A stretch of DNA of 64,000 nucleotides from Clostridium jeddahitimonense (lineage in GTDB: Bacteria > Bacillota > Clostridia > Clostridiales > Clostridiaceae). Of the stretch, positions 39,076 to 46,460 are shown piece by piece; within the stretch, counting starts at the first letter, position 1, and every line of letters begins with the position of its first letter. The position numbers and the translations under genes are program-made. The stretch lies in contig LM994670.1 in NCBI GenBank assembly GCA_000753455.2, positions 1,041,005 to 1,105,004 of the forward strand. The letters are read 5' to 3'. A model generated the notes under the pieces. That model saw only the letters and a program-made list of their open reading frames with translations, had not been told where the DNA came from and searched no databases.

Positions 39076-39663
39076 ATGGATAAGTCGATAAAATATTATG
39101 AAGTATTAATGGTAAGAAGAAATAGTGAGTTTTTTAGAAAGTATAAACTTCCAGTAGGGTATACTATTAAACCTTATGAGGAAGGTATGGAAGAAAAATG
39201 GGCTGAACTTGAGACAGAAGTAGGTGAATTTAATAATATTTTAGATGCTAGGAAGTATTTTGAAAATGAATTTATTAAAGAGGATATTGATTTAAGTAAT
39301 TATTGTTATTTTGTGGAGAGCCCTAAAGGAAATGTAGTTGCTACAGCTTCATTATGGTTTGGTAAGCATTTTGATGAAGGAATAAAGTATAGATTGCACT
39401 GGGTAGCGGTACATCCAGATTATAGAGGCAAGGGATTAGCAAAGGCACTTATATCCTATATTTTAAAAAATGAAAAATTAAAAGATGAAAAATATATATA
39501 TTTAACTACTCAAAGTTGGAGCTATAAGGCTGTGAATTTATACTTAAGGTTTGGATTTAAACCTTACTCAGGAAGTAGGCCTGAAAATTGGGAGTGTTGT
39601 CATATGGATTTTGAAAATTATAATAATGAGGCTTGGGAACTTATATGGAGTAAAATTAAGTGA
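39076..39663 (+). CDS. GNAT family N-acetyltransferase
   Basis: This 195-residue GNAT protein has an N-terminal extension of about 25 residues before the fold (YTIKPYEEGMEEKWAELE). The acetyl-CoA motif A reads HWVAVHPDYRGKGLAKALISYIL and motif B reads YLTTQSWSYKAVNLYLRFGFKPY. The substrate is not deducible. TAGGGAGAATC precedes the ATG. It is a lone gene between the MATE remnant and the RNA methyltransferase gene. Confidence 0.88.
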   Translation: MDKSIKYYEVLMVRRNSEFFRKYKLPVGYTIKPYEEGMEEKWAELETEVGEFNNILDARKYFENEFIKEDIDLSNYCYFVESPKGNVVATASLWFGKHFDEGIKYRLHWVAVHPDYRGKGLAKALISYILKNEKLKDEKYIYLTTQSWSYKAVNLYLRFGFKPYSGSRPENWECCHMDFENYNNEAWELIWSKIK

Positions 39664-39809
39664 AATTAAAGTAAAAAAATAAGAGGATACTTAGTAAGTT
39701 TTATTAAAGTAATCTGTTTTTTTATTTAAGACTATAAATGAGAATTTTGATATAAAAAACAACTACTTAACATATAGTATACAAAGTTATAAATTATGGG
39801 GAGGAATTT

Positions 39810-40769
39810 ATGGCTGTTGGTATAGGTATAAAGGGCGTTAGAGAATTATTTCCAGAGTATTATCTAGAGATGTTATATGAAATATATACGCCGAAAGAGG
39901 TTGACTTAATATTAAAAAGCTATTTACTAGGAAGGAAAACTACCTTTAGAATTAATAGGCTAAAAGAAGACGGGGATAAGGTTTTAGATGAATTAAAAAG
40001 AAAGAATATTAAGGTAGATAGATGTACTTGTTATAAAGATGTTTATATATTAAAAGAAAAACAAGACAGACTACTACAAGGCTTAGAAGCTTATAAGAAT
40101 GGAAATATATATTTACAAAATTTATCTAGTATAATGCCAGCTGAGATATTAGATGTAAATAAGAAAGATAAGGTTCTTGATATGTGTGCAGCACCAGGTG
40201 GTAAAACTTTGAAGCTGGCAGAGAAGATGAATAATGAAGGCGTAATAGTTGCAAATGAAGTAAATAAGATTAGATATGAACGGTTAAAGTTTAATTTAGA
40301 AAAACTTGGGGCAAAGAATGTTACGTCATTAAATTTAGATGGCAGGAGGCTAATGCATATTTATAAGGAATATTTTGATAAAATACTTCTTGATGTACCA
40401 TGTTCAGGAGAGGGGACAATTAATATTAAAAATACTAAAAAACTTAAGCTATTAAAGAATAGTCCTTTCGTAAAGGTACAAAGAGAGCTTATACAATCAG
40501 CTTTTGTTGCGTTGAAAAAAGGCGGGATTATGCTATATTCAACATGTACAATTTCACCACAAGAAAATGAAGAAGTAATAAATTATTTACTAAAAAGGCA
40601 TAAAGATGCAGAAATTTTGCCTATAAATTTAAATATAACTAACTATAAAAGTGGAATAATTTCTTTTAAGGATAAGGTTTATGATGAGAGAATAGGTAAA
40701 TCTATTAGGATTATTCCAAATGAATTTATGGAGGGTTTTTATATTTGCTTAATTAGTAAAAAAAGTTAA
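39810..40769 (+). CDS. RsmB/NOP family RNA (cytosine-5) methyltransferase
   Basis: This 319-residue class I SAM-dependent m5C methyltransferase has SAM motif DMCAAPGGKT (124-133), motif IV DVPCSGEG with Cys198 (product release) and the catalytic Cys246 in YSTCTISPQENE. An N-terminal RsmF/PUA-like region is short, and there is no C-terminal RNA-binding extension as in long RsmF proteins. It probably methylates rRNA or tRNA. GGGGAGGA precedes the ATG. It is monocistronic, with a weak hairpin after the stop. Confidence 0.88.
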   Translation: MAVGIGIKGVRELFPEYYLEMLYEIYTPKEVDLILKSYLLGRKTTFRINRLKEDGDKVLDELKRKNIKVDRCTCYKDVYILKEKQDRLLQGLEAYKNGNIYLQNLSSIMPAEILDVNKKDKVLDMCAAPGGKTLKLAEKMNNEGVIVANEVNKIRYERLKFNLEKLGAKNVTSLNLDGRRLMHIYKEYFDKILLDVPCSGEGTINIKNTKKLKLLKNSPFVKVQRELIQSAFVALKKGGIMLYSTCTISPQENEEVINYLLKRHKDAEILPINLNITNYKSGIISFKDKVYDERIGKSIRIIPNEFMEGFYICLISKKS

Positions 40770-40803
40770 AATGCAATTTTTAAAAAGTGAAATTGCAATT
40801 TTA
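40768..40803 (+). terminator. weak terminator after RNA methyltransferase gene
   Basis: AAAATGCAATTT (40768-40779) pairs with 40790-40802 with one bulge. The tail is T-rich. The left arm overlaps the stop codon. Confidence 0.5.
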
Positions 40804-40825
40804 TAAAAATATTGAAAAATATATA

Positions 40826-40854
40826 TTGAAAAATATATAGGAATAGGTTATTAT
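40826..40854 (+). promoter_or_regulatory. promoter of lysine-riboswitch leader
   Basis: TTGAAA (40826-40831), a 17-base spacer and TATTAT (40849-40854). The start point near 40861 lies just upstream of the aptamer. Confidence 0.65.
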
Positions 40855-40874
40855 GGTAACAAATAGAATAATTA

Positions 40875-41101
40875 GAAGATAGAGGAGCGATACTTAATAG
40901 TAGTTGTAATGAGCTAAGCAGCTGTGAGTTACTACAAAAGGATTTATCGCCGAAGGATATAGCTAATGCTTTAAAGCTTTATTTTGGGTGTATAGATAAT
41001 ATCTATATGACTGTCACGTTTTGTGGAGTGCTATCATTTAAGGAAATTACAATATTTTGTTGTATACTTCATACCTTAAGTGAACACTTAAGGTTTTTTT
41101 T
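40875..41101 (+). ncRNA. lysine riboswitch (L box) with terminator
   Basis: The conserved aptamer core is recognisable: GAAGATAGAGG-A-GCGA (40875-40889), AGTA after P2, GCCGAAGG (40949-40956), CTGTCA (41011-41016) and TGGAGTGCTATC (41024-41035). The last pairs with GATAG to close P1. The same elements in the same order occur in the Bacillus lysC leader. A perfect 10-base terminator stem ACCTTAAGTG (41073-41082 with 41085-41094) plus eight Ts follows, so lysine binding should stop transcription. The next gene starts 200 bases further at 41302. Confidence 0.88.
41073..41101 (+). terminator. riboswitch expression-platform terminator
   Basis: ACCTTAAGTG/CACTTAAGGT stem with a two-base loop gap and a T run. 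It is the OFF state of the lysine riboswitch. Confidence 0.88.
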
Positions 41102-41129
41102 ATACAAAAATTGGGTTAAATATTATACA

Positions 41130-41158
41130 TTGGGGTCAAAAAGTATAAAAGTTAATAT
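41130..41158 (+). promoter_or_regulatory. possible second promoter downstream of riboswitch terminator
   Basis: TTGGGG (41130-41135), a 17-base spacer and TAATAT (41153-41158). If active, it would make part of the expression of the next genes lysine-independent. The leader after it has small hairpins CATCTTCA/TGAAGATG (41205-41228) and GTCCTT/AAGGAC (41249-41274). Confidence 0.35.
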
Positions 41159-41301
41159 TTATTTAGCAGGCAATTATAATTCTATATTTTAATATTGTCA
41201 GCTGCATCTTCAAAACTATATGAAGATGGGTAATTAATATTATATATAGTCCTTATTATCCTAAAACAAAGGACAAGCAATAAGATTAAGGGGGAAAAAA
41301 G

Positions 41302-42453
41302 ATGTTAATAGGAGCTTTAAAAGAAATTAAACCAGGAGAATCAAGGGTTATTGTAACACCTGTAGAAGTAGAAGAACTTATAAATGATGGACATGAGGTT
41401 TGGGTTCAATCTAATGCTGGATACAATGCTGGATTTTATGATGAAGATTATAAAAAGTCAGGGGCTAAGATTGTAGAAACTAGAGAAGAGATTTACTCAA
41501 CTTGTGATATGATACTTAAAGTTAAAGAGTTCTTCCCAGAAGAATATGATTTATTAAGAAAAGATCAAATTTTATTCACTTGTATACATCCTGCTGCTAA
41601 CAGAGAAGAGGTTGATGTGTTACTAGATAAAGAAGTAATAGCATTTACAGCAGAGGATACACATAGATATGGTTCTCCAAACTGTGAAGTTGCAGGAAAG
41701 CTAGGGGCTTTAATGGGGGTAAATTACTTACTTAATAACAATGGAGGAATCGGTAAATTAGTAATGGGTATCGGTGGAGCACCAGGAGCTAATGCAATAG
41801 TATTAGGTGCAGGAATTGTTGGTAAAGGTGCAATACAAACTTTAGCTTCATTAGGAGCTCAAGTTACAGTCATGGATATAAATATAGGATCTATGAGAGC
41901 TTGTCAAGAGTTATATCCTGCAAATGTAAGAACTATGTTCTCAAATCAATCAAACATAAAATCATTATTACCAACTACAGATTTAGTAGTAAATTGTGTT
42001 AAATGGCCGAAGCATAGAAAAGACCATTTAATTACTGAAGAAATGCTTGGCTTAATGAAAAAAGGAACAGTAATAGTTGATATTAGTGCAGATGTTGGTG
42101 GGGCAATAGAAACTTATAGACCAACAACTCACGAAGATCCAGTTTATGAAGTTAATGGGGTAATTCATTATGGTGTAGATAATATACCAGGGGCAGCAGC
42201 TCATACAACTTCTATTGCATATGCAGCAAGTGTATTGCCACATATTAGATCAATAGCTAACAATGGAATTAAGGAAGCTTGTAGAAGAGATGGATTCTTA
42301 AGAAGAAGCTTAACTGCTTATAAAGGAGTTCTTACTCATGAAGAGACAAGTGTTATTCAAAATAGAGAATGGACAACACCAGAAGATGTTTTAGGTTTAG
42401 TTGGGGCAAAAATGGATATAGCACCTAAAGCAACTACAACAGAAGCAAATTAG
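41302..42453 (+). CDS. alanine dehydrogenase family protein (lysine-regulated)
   Basis: This 383-residue protein is of the alanine dehydrogenase/PNT fold. Family catalytic residues are kept: Arg15 in KEIKPGESRVIVTP, Lys75 in KVKE, His96 in CIHPAA and the Asp of ISADVGG (264). The NAD motif GAGIVGKGA is at 169-177. The sequence departs from typical Ald in several loops (FTAEDTHRYGSPNCEVAG; CVKWPKHRKDHL) and in a longer C-terminus. Position downstream of a lysine riboswitch and upstream of an NhaC-type transporter suggests an amino-acid substrate other than, or in addition to, alanine (inference). GGGGGAAAAAAG precedes the ATG. Confidence 0.8.
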   Translation: MLIGALKEIKPGESRVIVTPVEVEELINDGHEVWVQSNAGYNAGFYDEDYKKSGAKIVETREEIYSTCDMILKVKEFFPEEYDLLRKDQILFTCIHPAANREEVDVLLDKEVIAFTAEDTHRYGSPNCEVAGKLGALMGVNYLLNNNGGIGKLVMGIGGAPGANAIVLGAGIVGKGAIQTLASLGAQVTVMDINIGSMRACQELYPANVRTMFSNQSNIKSLLPTTDLVVNCVKWPKHRKDHLITEEMLGLMKKGTVIVDISADVGGAIETYRPTTHEDPVYEVNGVIHYGVDNIPGAAAHTTSIAYAASVLPHIRSIANNGIKEACRRDGFLRRSLTAYKGVLTHEETSVIQNREWTTPEDVLGLVGAKMDIAPKATTTEAN

Positions 42454-42488
42454 CAATAAGCAAATGAATAAAGAGGAGGACTTTATAT

Positions 42489-43898
42489 ATGGAAGCGGGA
42501 ACGCACTTGGGGATTATATCGATATTGCCGCCAATACTTGCTATAGTACTGGCGTTTAAAACTAGAAACACTATATTTTCGTTATTTGTATCGATTTTTA
42601 TAGGAGTTTTATTAACGGGAAATGGATTATTAGCATTTCCGGACTTACTTAAAAGATCGTTAGGAACTACTAGTTTTTCTTGGATTTTACTTTTAGAGTT
42701 ATTTATAGGGATATTAATAGCATTCTTTCAACGTACAGGGGCAATTCAAGGATTTACAGAAATTATGAGAAAGAAAAACTTAAGTAGAGTTAAGATACAG
42801 TTAACATCATGGGTTATGGGAATGTTTGTATTCTTTAGTGATTATTTTAGTCCATTATTTGTAGGTTCAACTATGAGAAGTTTATCAGATAAGGCTAAAA
42901 TATCAAGAGATAAGTTAGCGTATATTGCGGACTCTACTTCAGCACCAGTAAGTGTATTAGTACCTATAACTGGTTGGGCAGTATATTTATCAGGATTATT
43001 AGTTGGAATGGGGCCAATTATAAATCAAGAAATGGCAATGAGTACTTTTGTTAAGTCATCATTCTTTAACTTCTATGCCATAGGGGCTGTTTTAATGGTT
43101 GGACTTATAGCAACTAAGGTGATTCCGGACTTTGGACCAATGAAAAAGTCAGAGGAAAGGGCTATAAATGAAGGTAAAGTATTAAGAGATGGAGCAGAGC
43201 CTTTAGTAGGTGAAGAATTAACAGAAACACAAGCTTATCCAGGTTATAAGATAAATGTATTTTTAAACTTTATAGCGCCTGTTTTAATAGTTATATCTAT
43301 TGCAATAGGAACATATATAGTTTTAGGATCAGCTAAGACTATGGAAGCTTTTATGGCTGCAGTAGTATTCTTAGGAATAGTTATGCGAATTAAAGGTATA
43401 CCTTTTAAAGATATTATGGACACTGCTGTAAGAGGTATGAAAGGTGTTATGCCAGCTATTATAATATTAGCACTTTCTTATTCAATAAATGAGTTAAGTA
43501 AGGAAATGGGAACAGCATACTATATAATAGAGATCACAAGTGGATGGATGAGTGCTGTTGTATTACCAGCTTTAACATTTATTATAGCTGCAGTAATAGC
43601 ATTCTCTACAGGAACTTCGTGGGGAACATTTGCAATAGTTATGCCTATAGCAGTACCTTTAGCTTTTGGCTTCTCAGGGGGAGAGATAAATATGCTAGTA
43701 TTAGCAACAATATCAGCAGTTGCAGGTGGAGGAGTATTTGGGGATCACTGTTCACCATTATCAGATACAACAATACTAGCATCTACAGGAGCAGCGGCAG
43801 ACCATTTAGATCACGTTAAAACACAAGCTCCATATGCTTTAGCAGTATCAGCACTTACAATAGTTTTATACCTAATTGTAGGATTTATAGGAGCATAG
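42489..43898 (+). CDS. NhaC-family antiporter, candidate lysine transporter
   Basis: This 469-residue protein has about 12 helices. NhaC-family motifs include FFSDYFSPLFVGSTMRSLSDK, ADSTSAPVSVLVPITGW, TGTSWGTFAIVMPI and GGGVFGDHCSPLSDTTILASTGA. NhaC-like proteins under lysine riboswitches (named LysW in comparative-genomics work) are candidate lysine importers. That assignment fits here better than sodium/proton antiport, but it depends on the riboswitch link. GAGGAGGACTT precedes the ATG, 35 bases after the dehydrogenase gene. Confidence 0.82.
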   Translation: MEAGTHLGIISILPPILAIVLAFKTRNTIFSLFVSIFIGVLLTGNGLLAFPDLLKRSLGTTSFSWILLLELFIGILIAFFQRTGAIQGFTEIMRKKNLSRVKIQLTSWVMGMFVFFSDYFSPLFVGSTMRSLSDKAKISRDKLAYIADSTSAPVSVLVPITGWAVYLSGLLVGMGPIINQEMAMSTFVKSSFFNFYAIGAVLMVGLIATKVIPDFGPMKKSEERAINEGKVLRDGAEPLVGEELTETQAYPGYKINVFLNFIAPVLIVISIAIGTYIVLGSAKTMEAFMAAVVFLGIVMRIKGIPFKDIMDTAVRGMKGVMPAIIILALSYSINELSKEMGTAYYIIEITSGWMSAVVLPALTFIIAAVIAFSTGTSWGTFAIVMPIAVPLAFGFSGGEINMLVLATISAVAGGGVFGDHCSPLSDTTILASTGAAADHLDHVKTQAPYALAVSALTIVLYLIVGFIGA

Positions 43899-43942
43899 TG
43901 GTACAAGCAAAGATTTAAAAAGAAATATTCACAGTGAAGAGG

Positions 43943-43986
43943 AAAGTGCTTACGGTAAATTTATGTTTACTGTAGGCACTTTTTAT
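43943..43986 (+). terminator. intrinsic terminator after NhaC gene
   Basis: A 17-base imperfect stem with G-U pairs (43943-43959 and 43966-43982) ends in Ts. Confidence 0.85.
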
Positions 43987-44091
43987 ATAAGGATTATTAA
44001 ATTAAATCAAGAGAGTTTACAGTTTGATAACTTGATAGTGTAATTTCACAATGGTACAATTATCTAAAAACTTATATTTGTTGGGGGAAGA

Positions 44092-44835
44092 ATGAGAATA
44101 GTAAATAAATTTGTTAAGGTAGTATGTGGAATACTTATATTTATACTTTTATGGACTTTAGGATTTTACATTGCTCAAAAGATTAGGATTTTTGGGAAAG
44201 AGTCTACAGATATAATAAATCCTAAAACACAGAGTTTTGAAGAAATAATAGAACTTTCTGATGAGATAACTATGGAGAAAAAATTATTCTCGTTTAGAAA
44301 GCATTATTATATCCTTAGTGATGGAGTATTAGTTGGGGAAGTTAAAGGAAAGCTATTTCCTATCTTTGGAGATACACTTCAGTTAAAAGATATTCATGGT
44401 AACCTTATAAAAAAGGAAAGTCAAATAAAGAGATTGGGATTAACACAAGTAAAACTGTTTAATATATCTATAAATAGATTAGCTAAGATAGAGGATGCTA
44501 ATGGTAACACAACTGGATATATAGGAGAACAGAAACAAAATGACTTTTGGAGATTAAAGCGAGTGCAATACTTCTATGATGAAAATCATAATAAAGAGGG
44601 ACGAGCTATGCCAGATGCAATCTTATTTTGTAAGGATTATAAGATTTATGATGAGGATGATAATATAGATTATGTAATTGATGGAAATTATTTTAGTCCT
44701 ACTCATAAATATAAAATTAAAATTAAGGATAAAAGTGATATAGATGTAGAAGATGCAATTTTCTATACTATAATTGAAAACTCTATAATAAGTAGTAAAA
44801 CGAAGGAATCATCTTCAAGTTCAAATAAAAAGTAA
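44092..44835 (+). CDS. hypothetical membrane-anchored protein, possibly tubby/LURP-one-like
   Basis: This 247-residue protein has one N-terminal membrane helix (10-30) and a beta-rich cytoplasmic or external domain with FSFRKHYYILSDGVLVGEVKG, then LFPIFGDTLQLKDIHGN and NGNTTGYIGEQ. That pattern of short strands with 'I.D..G..vg.i' turns recalls LURP-one/tubby C-terminal-like proteins. The match is by impression only. The C-terminal tail is Ser/Lys-rich. GGGGGAAG precedes the ATG. Single gene. Confidence 0.55.
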   Translation: MRIVNKFVKVVCGILIFILLWTLGFYIAQKIRIFGKESTDIINPKTQSFEEIIELSDEITMEKKLFSFRKHYYILSDGVLVGEVKGKLFPIFGDTLQLKDIHGNLIKKESQIKRLGLTQVKLFNISINRLAKIEDANGNTTGYIGEQKQNDFWRLKRVQYFYDENHNKEGRAMPDAILFCKDYKIYDEDDNIDYVIDGNYFSPTHKYKIKIKDKSDIDVEDAIFYTIIENSIISSKTKESSSSSNKK

Positions 44836-44968
44836 AAAAGGATATATGGATAAATAAGAAAAGTATACTTTTTATATATGCTTATAAATATCATAATTAC
44901 TATAAGATAGAATATGTAGTTAAGAATGGTGATAAGCTAATATAAAAAAGAGTTAGGAAAGTGATAAT

Positions 44969-45133
44969 ATGAAAAAGTGTCTATATTGTAAAATGATACT
45001 TAATAAAGAACATTTAGAAAATAAAGTAGGAAGCTTTTGCTCAGAAGAACATTTTGATAAATACTTAGAATCACTGAGCAAAGAAGAATATATTGAATTG
45101 CAACATTCAATGTGCGTATGTAGCGATGAATAA
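44969..45133 (+). CDS. small cysteine-rich zinc-binding protein (54 aa)
   Basis: ATG (44969) follows TAGGAAAGTGATAAT. The product begins MKKCLYCKMI and has CxxC (4-7), a third Cys in GSFCSEEHFDKYL and a C-terminal CVC. The pattern CxxC...C...H is like treble-clef/TRASH-type zinc sites (FCSEEHF). It has no named function. A strong terminator follows directly after the stop, supporting a real transcript end. Confidence 0.65.
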   Translation: MKKCLYCKMILNKEHLENKVGSFCSEEHFDKYLESLSKEEYIELQHSMCVCSDE

Positions 45134-45157
45134 AAGTGCGAGCTAAGCTCGCACTTT
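45133..45157. terminator. bidirectional terminator
   Basis: A perfect 11-base stem AAAGTGCGAGC (45133-45143 with 45147-45157) with loop TAA. It ends the small zinc protein gene and touches the stop of the convergent XRE gene. Confidence 0.9.
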
Positions 45158-46226
45158 ATTTAATTGTTTCTTTAAGTCTACAGTTTGCCTCTTCGTAATC
45201 TATTAATCCTTTTAAAGCTTTAAACTCATCACTATCTATTAGTGTTGAAATTAGCCTTTTTCTCATAGCTTTTTGTCCATCAATACCAACTTCTAGTTTA
45301 AGATCTTTGAAATATGGATTTTCTGAGTAGTCATAAGGGAATGAAATTACTTCGTCTATATATTTTTTAAACCATTTTGCAGCAAGTTCTTTGTTATCAA
45401 TTTCTATATACATTTTGCAATAGCTATAAGCTGCAGAGCCTATACCAATTTTAAATTTACTTTGAATATAATCAAGAGCAGATAGATAAAGCTTAGACTT
45501 TTCTATATCTCCATCATTTTTAGAAAGTCTTGATAAAACTGCCAGCATAGCTGAACCTTGATTTAAATAATGCAAGAGCATTTTTTTGCATAAATCTTCA
45601 GCCTCTTTATTTTTACCTTGCCTTTCTAAAAGTGTAGGATATATAACCATTGGATCTATAAATGCACTTGAAAGTTCTTTGAGAGCATCTTCGCTCTTTT
45701 CATAATTTTCTAGCATCATTTCTAAGCTAGCTACTGAGAATAAAGCTGATGATTTATATTTAGAGTCATCACTTTTTGATACTTCATAAAATAATTTAAG
45801 TGAGTATTTAAGTCTATCCTTCATAATATCTTCTGTTACATCTTCAGACATCATTCCGTACATTTGAATTAACCCTGCAATTGATAATTTAAGAGAAACA
45901 CTGTTTGGATATTCTTTCAAATATTTGTTACTTTTTAATATACCATTATCATAGCCTTCGGTTAAAAAGATAGTAGTTAATTCTCCTTTAATATTACTAA
46001 CATCTGCATCAGAAAGCTCTTTTTGAAATGAAAGTAAAACGTCAAGAGAGGTATCTAACGCTCTAGCAAGTGGAGCAAGCAATGTTATATCTGGAGTAGA
46101 GTTCCCATTTTCCCATTTGCTAACTGCACCGGCAGTAACACCTACCATGTTAGCTAATTGTTCTTGTGTAATATTATTTTCTTTTCTTAATTTTAAGATT
46201 TTATCACCTATATTAAAACTATTCAC
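45156..46226 (-). CDS. XRE-family regulator with C-terminal TPR-like helices
   Basis: This 356-residue protein has an N-terminal HTH_3 domain (5-62; ITQEQLANMVGVTAGAVSKWENGNSTPDI) and a long all-helical C-terminus in paired helices (EKSEDALKELS, NKEAEDLCKKMLL) resembling TPR repeats. This is the layout of peptide-responsive RRNPP-like or housekeeping XRE regulators. It starts at GTG with AAGGA about 11 bases upstream. It is divergent from the nuclease-helicase gene across 234 bases, so it could control that gene. No small peptide gene is visible nearby. Confidence 0.85.
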   Translation of the reverse strand: MNSFNIGDKILKLRKENNITQEQLANMVGVTAGAVSKWENGNSTPDITLLAPLARALDTSLDVLLSFQKELSDADVSNIKGELTTIFLTEGYDNGILKSNKYLKEYPNSVSLKLSIAGLIQMYGMMSEDVTEDIMKDRLKYSLKLFYEVSKSDDSKYKSSALFSVASLEMMLENYEKSEDALKELSSAFIDPMVIYPTLLERQGKNKEAEDLCKKMLLHYLNQGSAMLAVLSRLSKNDGDIEKSKLYLSALDYIQSKFKIGIGSAAYSYCKMYIEIDNKELAAKWFKKYIDEVISFPYDYSENPYFKDLKLEVGIDGQKAMRKRLISTLIDSDEFKALKGLIDYEEANCRLKETIK

Positions 46227-46460
46227 TTAAACACACATCCTTCAAAGTTGTTAATTTAATTATAAATAGAAAGTATCTTCATAACAATGGAGTGAAATTC
46301 ATCTTTTTATTCACAAAACTTGAGTATCATTCAATATGGGTATAATTGTCTTTGATGGTTATGGCTATCCTTGGTATATTTAAATGAGAATATTACCAAA
46401 ATAGGATAAAGATTCACTAAAAAAAATAGTTGACTACAGAAGAAGGAGCTTCATTAATAA

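Noticed and set aside
41007..41192. 61-codon open frame on the + strand
   Set aside because: It runs through the lysine aptamer and its terminator stem, so the RNA explains the sequence better than a protein.
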